Positions 60,976 through 64,000 of a stretch of 64,000 nt of DNA are shown here, in pieces (position 1 is the first letter of the stretch; each line of letters begins with the position of its first letter). The position numbers and the translations under genes are program-made. The notes below the pieces were generated by a model. It had not been told where the DNA came from. It searched no databases and saw only the letters and a list, made by a program, of their open reading frames with translations. Source of the DNA: Niastella sp. (GTDB lineage Bacteria; Bacteroidota; Bacteroidia; Chitinophagales; Chitinophagaceae); assembly GCA_016710595.1 (NCBI GenBank), contig JADJVM010000008.1, positions 434,001 to 498,000 on the forward strand. Direction: 5' to 3'.

Positions 60976-63189
60976 CTAAAATACTTTTTTCATTGTATTG
61001 CCAATGGCATTATCGTATTTTATTTTCCATTCGCTGATGGTTCCCAGGCTCTCGCCGGCCATCATAATATTTTCGCCTGTTACATGGCCTAATTTATAAA
61101 ATGCTACACCCGATTTATTCATGGCTGCCAGGAAATTATTTTCAAGCGCAGGGCTTACAGATACTACTACCCTGCTTTGCGCTTCACCAAACCAATAAGC
61201 ATCTTTGCGAAACCCATCCTGCATGGTTACATTACAACCCAGGCTCCGGTTAAAACAACTTTCCATGAGCGTGATAAACAATCCGCCTTCACTTACATCA
61301 TGTGCGCTTTGAATTAATTTATTTTGGATGAATCCAGCAATGGTTTGCTGTAATTCGAATTCTTCCTGCAAATCAAAATACGGGCAGGGGCTAAATTCCA
61401 CACCCAAAATTTTATGCAGATATTCCGATGAGTTGATATCATTTTGGCTGGCGCCTATTAAGTAAATAAAGTCTCCATCATTTTTAAAATCAAGGGTCAT
61501 TTTATGATCCACATCATCTAATAATCCTACCATACCAATGGTAGGCGTAGGATATACCGGTCCATCGGGCGATTGGTTATAGAAACTTACATTGCCACCT
61601 GTTACAGGTGTATTAAATTTCCGGCAGGCATTCCCCATCCCTTTAATAGCTTCGGTAAATTGCCAATATACTTCGGGGTCATAAGGGTTTCCAAAATTGA
61701 GGCAATTGGTTACACCCAGTGGTTCGGCACCGCTACATACAATATTCCTGGCGGCTTCAGCCACTGCAATCATGGCGCCTTTATAAGGATCGGCAAATAC
61801 ATAGCGGCTATTACAATCGGTAGTAAGGGCAAGCGCTTTACCGGTAGGCCTGGCCAATACTATGGCAGCATCACTTGGGTAGTTAGTACTTACTGTTCCG
61901 GCGCCTACCATGCTATCATATTGCTCGTACACCCATTTTTTACTTGCGATATTGGGTATCAAAATGATTTTTTCTGCTGCTACTTTCAGCGTTTGTAAAT
62001 CGGTTATTTGTTGTATTGAAAATGCATTTATTTTTTGCAGGTATTGCGGCTTTTTCACATCCCGGTTGTATTGTGGTGCACCGCCGCCCAGTACCAATTC
62101 ATCAGCAGGCAATTCGGCTTCGTGTACACCGTTCATAAAGAACTGCAGCATACCATCATCCGTTACTTCACCAATAGGGCTGCAAGGCAAATCCCATTTT
62201 TCAAATACATCAATAACGGCTTGTTCTTTTCCTTTTTGCACCACCATCAACATACGTTCCTGGCTTTCGCTGAGTAAAAGTTCCCAGGCCTTCATGTGTG
62301 CCTGGCGTGTAGGAACCTTATCTAAATCAATGCGCATACCGCACTTTCCCTTCGCACTCATTTCGGCAGTAGAGCAAATGATACCGGCTGCGCCCATATC
62401 CTGCATACCTACCACAGCGCCTGTTTGAATGACTTCTAAGCAAGCTTCCAGTAATTTTTTTTCCTGAAAGGGGTCTCCTACTTGTACGGCAGGCAATTCT
62501 TCTGCACTATCTTCCGTAATTTCTGCACTGGCAAAAGAGGCGCCCCCAATACCATCTTTACCCGTAGCGCTACCAACAAAAAAAACAGGATTGCCTTTAC
62601 CCGTTGCTGTGGCAGATACGGTTTCTCCATTTTTTACAATACCCACACTCATCGCATTTACCAACGGGTTTGTATGATAGCAGTTTTCAAAATAAATTTC
62701 ACCACCTACCGTAGGTACTCCAAAACAATTTCCATAATGGCCAATACCATGTACTACGCCTGCAAGCAGGTGTTGTGTTTTTGCCTCTTCTAATTTCCCA
62801 AATCGCAATGAATTTAATGATGCAATGGGACGGGCACCCATCGTAAAAATATCCCGGTTTATACCTCCTACGCCGGTAGCAGCTCCCTGGAAGGGCTCAA
62901 TTGCTGAGGGATGATTGTGCGATTCAATTTTAAAAACCACTCCATATCCATCGCCGATATTCATTAATCCTGCATTTTCATCACCTGCTTTTACAAGCAT
63001 TTTCTCACCATCCCGGGGCAATGTCTTGAGCCATTTAATTGAATTCTTGTAACTGCAATGTTCGCTCCACATGCCACTAAAGGCACAGAGTTCGGTAAAA
63101 TTTGGTGTACGGCCCAGCTTTTTTATAATGAGTTCAAATTCTTCTTCTGTAATGCGAAGTTTGGCAGCCGTTGCAGCAGTAATTTCCAT
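60976..63189 (-). CDS. purL: Phosphoribosylformylglycinamidine synthase subunit PurL
   Basis: A 737-aa small-form PurL that converts FGAR to FGAM with ammonia delivered by PurQ. It shows FSGMWSEHCSYKNSIKWLKT (the N-terminal H-C-S-Y-K-x-S block), ESHNHPSAIEPFQGAATGVG (the phosphate-binding G-A-A-T-G-V-G), VGDPFQEKKLLEACLEVIQT, and the second half QDMGAAGIICSTAEMSAKGK and VVSVSPALENNF. The glutaminase domain of the large form is absent, so purQ and purS are expected elsewhere. A TACCTTTG -7 element (63216-63223, minus strand) precedes it by ~30 bases. Confidence 0.97.
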   Translation of the reverse strand: MEITAATAAKLRITEEEFELIIKKLGRTPNFTELCAFSGMWSEHCSYKNSIKWLKTLPRDGEKMLVKAGDENAGLMNIGDGYGVVFKIESHNHPSAIEPFQGAATGVGGINRDIFTMGARPIASLNSLRFGKLEEAKTQHLLAGVVHGIGHYGNCFGVPTVGGEIYFENCYHTNPLVNAMSVGIVKNGETVSATATGKGNPVFFVGSATGKDGIGGASFASAEITEDSAEELPAVQVGDPFQEKKLLEACLEVIQTGAVVGMQDMGAAGIICSTAEMSAKGKCGMRIDLDKVPTRQAHMKAWELLLSESQERMLMVVQKGKEQAVIDVFEKWDLPCSPIGEVTDDGMLQFFMNGVHEAELPADELVLGGGAPQYNRDVKKPQYLQKINAFSIQQITDLQTLKVAAEKIILIPNIASKKWVYEQYDSMVGAGTVSTNYPSDAAIVLARPTGKALALTTDCNSRYVFADPYKGAMIAVAEAARNIVCSGAEPLGVTNCLNFGNPYDPEVYWQFTEAIKGMGNACRKFNTPVTGGNVSFYNQSPDGPVYPTPTIGMVGLLDDVDHKMTLDFKNDGDFIYLIGASQNDINSSEYLHKILGVEFSPCPYFDLQEEFELQQTIAGFIQNKLIQSAHDVSEGGLFITLMESCFNRSLGCNVTMQDGFRKDAYWFGEAQSRVVVSVSPALENNFLAAMNKSGVAFYKLGHVTGENIMMAGESLGTISEWKIKYDNAIGNTMKKVF

Positions 63190-63215
63190 AAAAAAAGGGG
63201 TATTATTTCAGATTG

Positions 63216-63223
63216 CAAAGGTA
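63216..63223 (-). promoter_or_regulatory. -7 element for purL
   Basis: The minus strand reads TACCTTTG, matching TAnnTTTG, 27 bases upstream of the purL ATG. It ends 6 bases before the divergent ATG at 63229. Confidence 0.4.
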
Positions 63224-63228
63224 CATGG

Positions 63229-64000
63229 ATGCTCCCGATCTCTAAGAACTTACTAAGAATTATTTTAACTATCTTCCCACATAAAAGTGATCCTTTGTAC
63301 TACCTGCTTTTTATTGTTTATTTATTTTTTGCCGGGGTCTTATTGACCAAAAGCCGTTTTATTGTAAGTACCGGCCTAAGCAAAAAAGAAATTCTTTTAC
63401 TATTTGTTTTAAAGTTAGTTGCCGGTTTTGTTTATTTACGTTGGATTTTATATGCTTATCCCAATACAAATGATTATGAAATACTAAATGGGTATGGGCA
63501 GGATGAGTATGCCATGCTGATGGATAAACCGGCACTTTTTATAAAATCAATTTTCCATACTAATTATGCTGAATATGGTAATTTTTTTGGAAGTTTTAAT
63601 TCTTACTGGAACGACCTTCGGGTAAATATATTAGCCAAATTCCTGGGCATCCTGAATATTTTCACACAGGGTAATATTTTTTTGAATACCCTGTTCTTTT
63701 GTTTCCTGGCTTTTTTTGCCCACATGACATTGTATAAAATTTTTAATAAAATTTACCCTCAAAAAAAATGGCCTATTCTGCTTTGCACCCTGGCCATTCC
63801 TTCATTATTATATGCCAGTACGTTACCGGGAAAAGATTCTGTAACCTTTATGGCGCTCTGCTTTTCATGTTATAGCCTGGTTCAATTATTTAAACAGGGA
63901 TCCAGCTTCAAACACCTGGTAAGCCTCATCTTTTTCGCAATCATATTGTTGCTCATTCGCAATTTTGTTTTCTTCGTTTTAATGCCCGGCATTGTGGCAT
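63229..64000 (+). CDS. Polytopic membrane protein, 3' truncated by the window edge
   Basis: An uninterrupted frame of 257 codons runs to the last base without a stop. It starts MLPISKNLLRIILTIFPHKS and has about six hydrophobic helices up to the edge (YYLLFIVYLFFAGVLLTKS, EILLLFVLKLVAGFVYLRWI, FLNTLFFCFLAFFAHMTLY, WPILLCTLAIPSLLYASTLP, LVSLIFFAIILLLIRNFVFF). A soluble loop (DYEILNGYGQDEYAM) and PGKDSVTFMALC lie between. This recalls polysaccharide polymerase or glycosyltransferase-like membrane proteins, but no family is certain. The first ATG (63225) is out of frame; 63229 is the in-frame choice. Confidence 0.6.
   Translation, partial: MLPISKNLLRIILTIFPHKSDPLYYLLFIVYLFFAGVLLTKSRFIVSTGLSKKEILLLFVLKLVAGFVYLRWILYAYPNTNDYEILNGYGQDEYAMLMDKPALFIKSIFHTNYAEYGNFFGSFNSYWNDLRVNILAKFLGILNIFTQGNIFLNTLFFCFLAFFAHMTLYKIFNKIYPQKKWPILLCTLAIPSLLYASTLPGKDSVTFMALCFSCYSLVQLFKQGSSFKHLVSLIFFAIILLLIRNFVFFVLMPGIVA

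Noticed and set aside
61910..62428. 172-codon plus-strand frame inside purL
   Set aside because: Antisense to the conserved purL core; cysteine and serine rich, typical of a shadow frame.

Overview
The window comes from a Bacteroidota chromosome, most likely family Chitinophagaceae (inference). The evidence is a T9SS C-terminal sorting domain protein, a fused SecDF, the long (~310 aa) NusB typical of the phylum, TonB-dependent receptors, paired head-GIN (DUF2807) proteins, and several matches to the Bacteroidota promoter (-33 TTTG, 19-20 bp, -7 TAnnTTTG). DNA is AT-rich, genes are short-spaced and on both strands. I see no prophage, insertion sequence, CRISPR array or other island: this is mostly core chromosome with small accessory genes.

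Layout. 0-10 kb: a YCF48-like secreted protein, then trxB-folB-TPR (minus), an M1 peptidase joined to a predicted beta-barrel, an acyltransferase-like protein, and isoaspartyl peptidase-ispD-methyltransferase (minus). 10-21 kb: heptose kinase rfaE1, an APC permease, an e(P4)-type phosphatase lipoprotein, a META-domain lipoprotein, an S9 peptidase, TrmH, an outer-membrane receptor and a small membrane protein. 21-27 kb: groES-groEL facing nusB-DUF1573-yajC-coaE, then an ECF sigma factor with a one-TM partner. 27-34.5 kb: a large T9SS cargo protein with ~730-bp internal repeats, der, era, initiator tRNA and two head-GIN proteins. 34.5-45.6 kb: a TPP riboswitch with its TonB receptor, smpB, pgi, an aspartate aminotransferase, a serine hydrolase and secDF. 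45.6-52.8 kb: a frameshifted lipocalin-like lipoprotein, rhomboid protease, VOC and DoxX proteins, a triple-DUF2249 protein facing a hemerythrin, a ClC channel, an HD protein, a 56-aa membrane protein and an SRPBCC protein. 52.8-64 kb: acetyltransferase with flippase, a sigma-54 response regulator without a DNA-binding domain, a DUF4846 lipoprotein, trmH-like/pyrG, proC, purL and a membrane protein cut by the right edge.

How the genes fit together. Envelope biogenesis and export (yajC, secDF, T9SS cargo, rfaE1, flippase, barrel proteins), RNA and ribosome work (nusB, der, era, smpB, two SpoU methylases, initiator tRNA) and nucleotide, cofactor and amino-acid metabolism (pyrG, purL, coaE, folB, ispD, proC, aspC-like) dominate. 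The points most worth a second look are the riboswitch with a competing long-range pairing and a three-codon ORF at the receptor start, the peptidase-barrel fusion, the triple DUF2249 protein, the shortened sigma-54 activator with a changed contact loop, an N9-spaced palindrome upstream of groES, and small or broken genes that a simple ORF list misses. No single locus can be called a new system from sequence alone.
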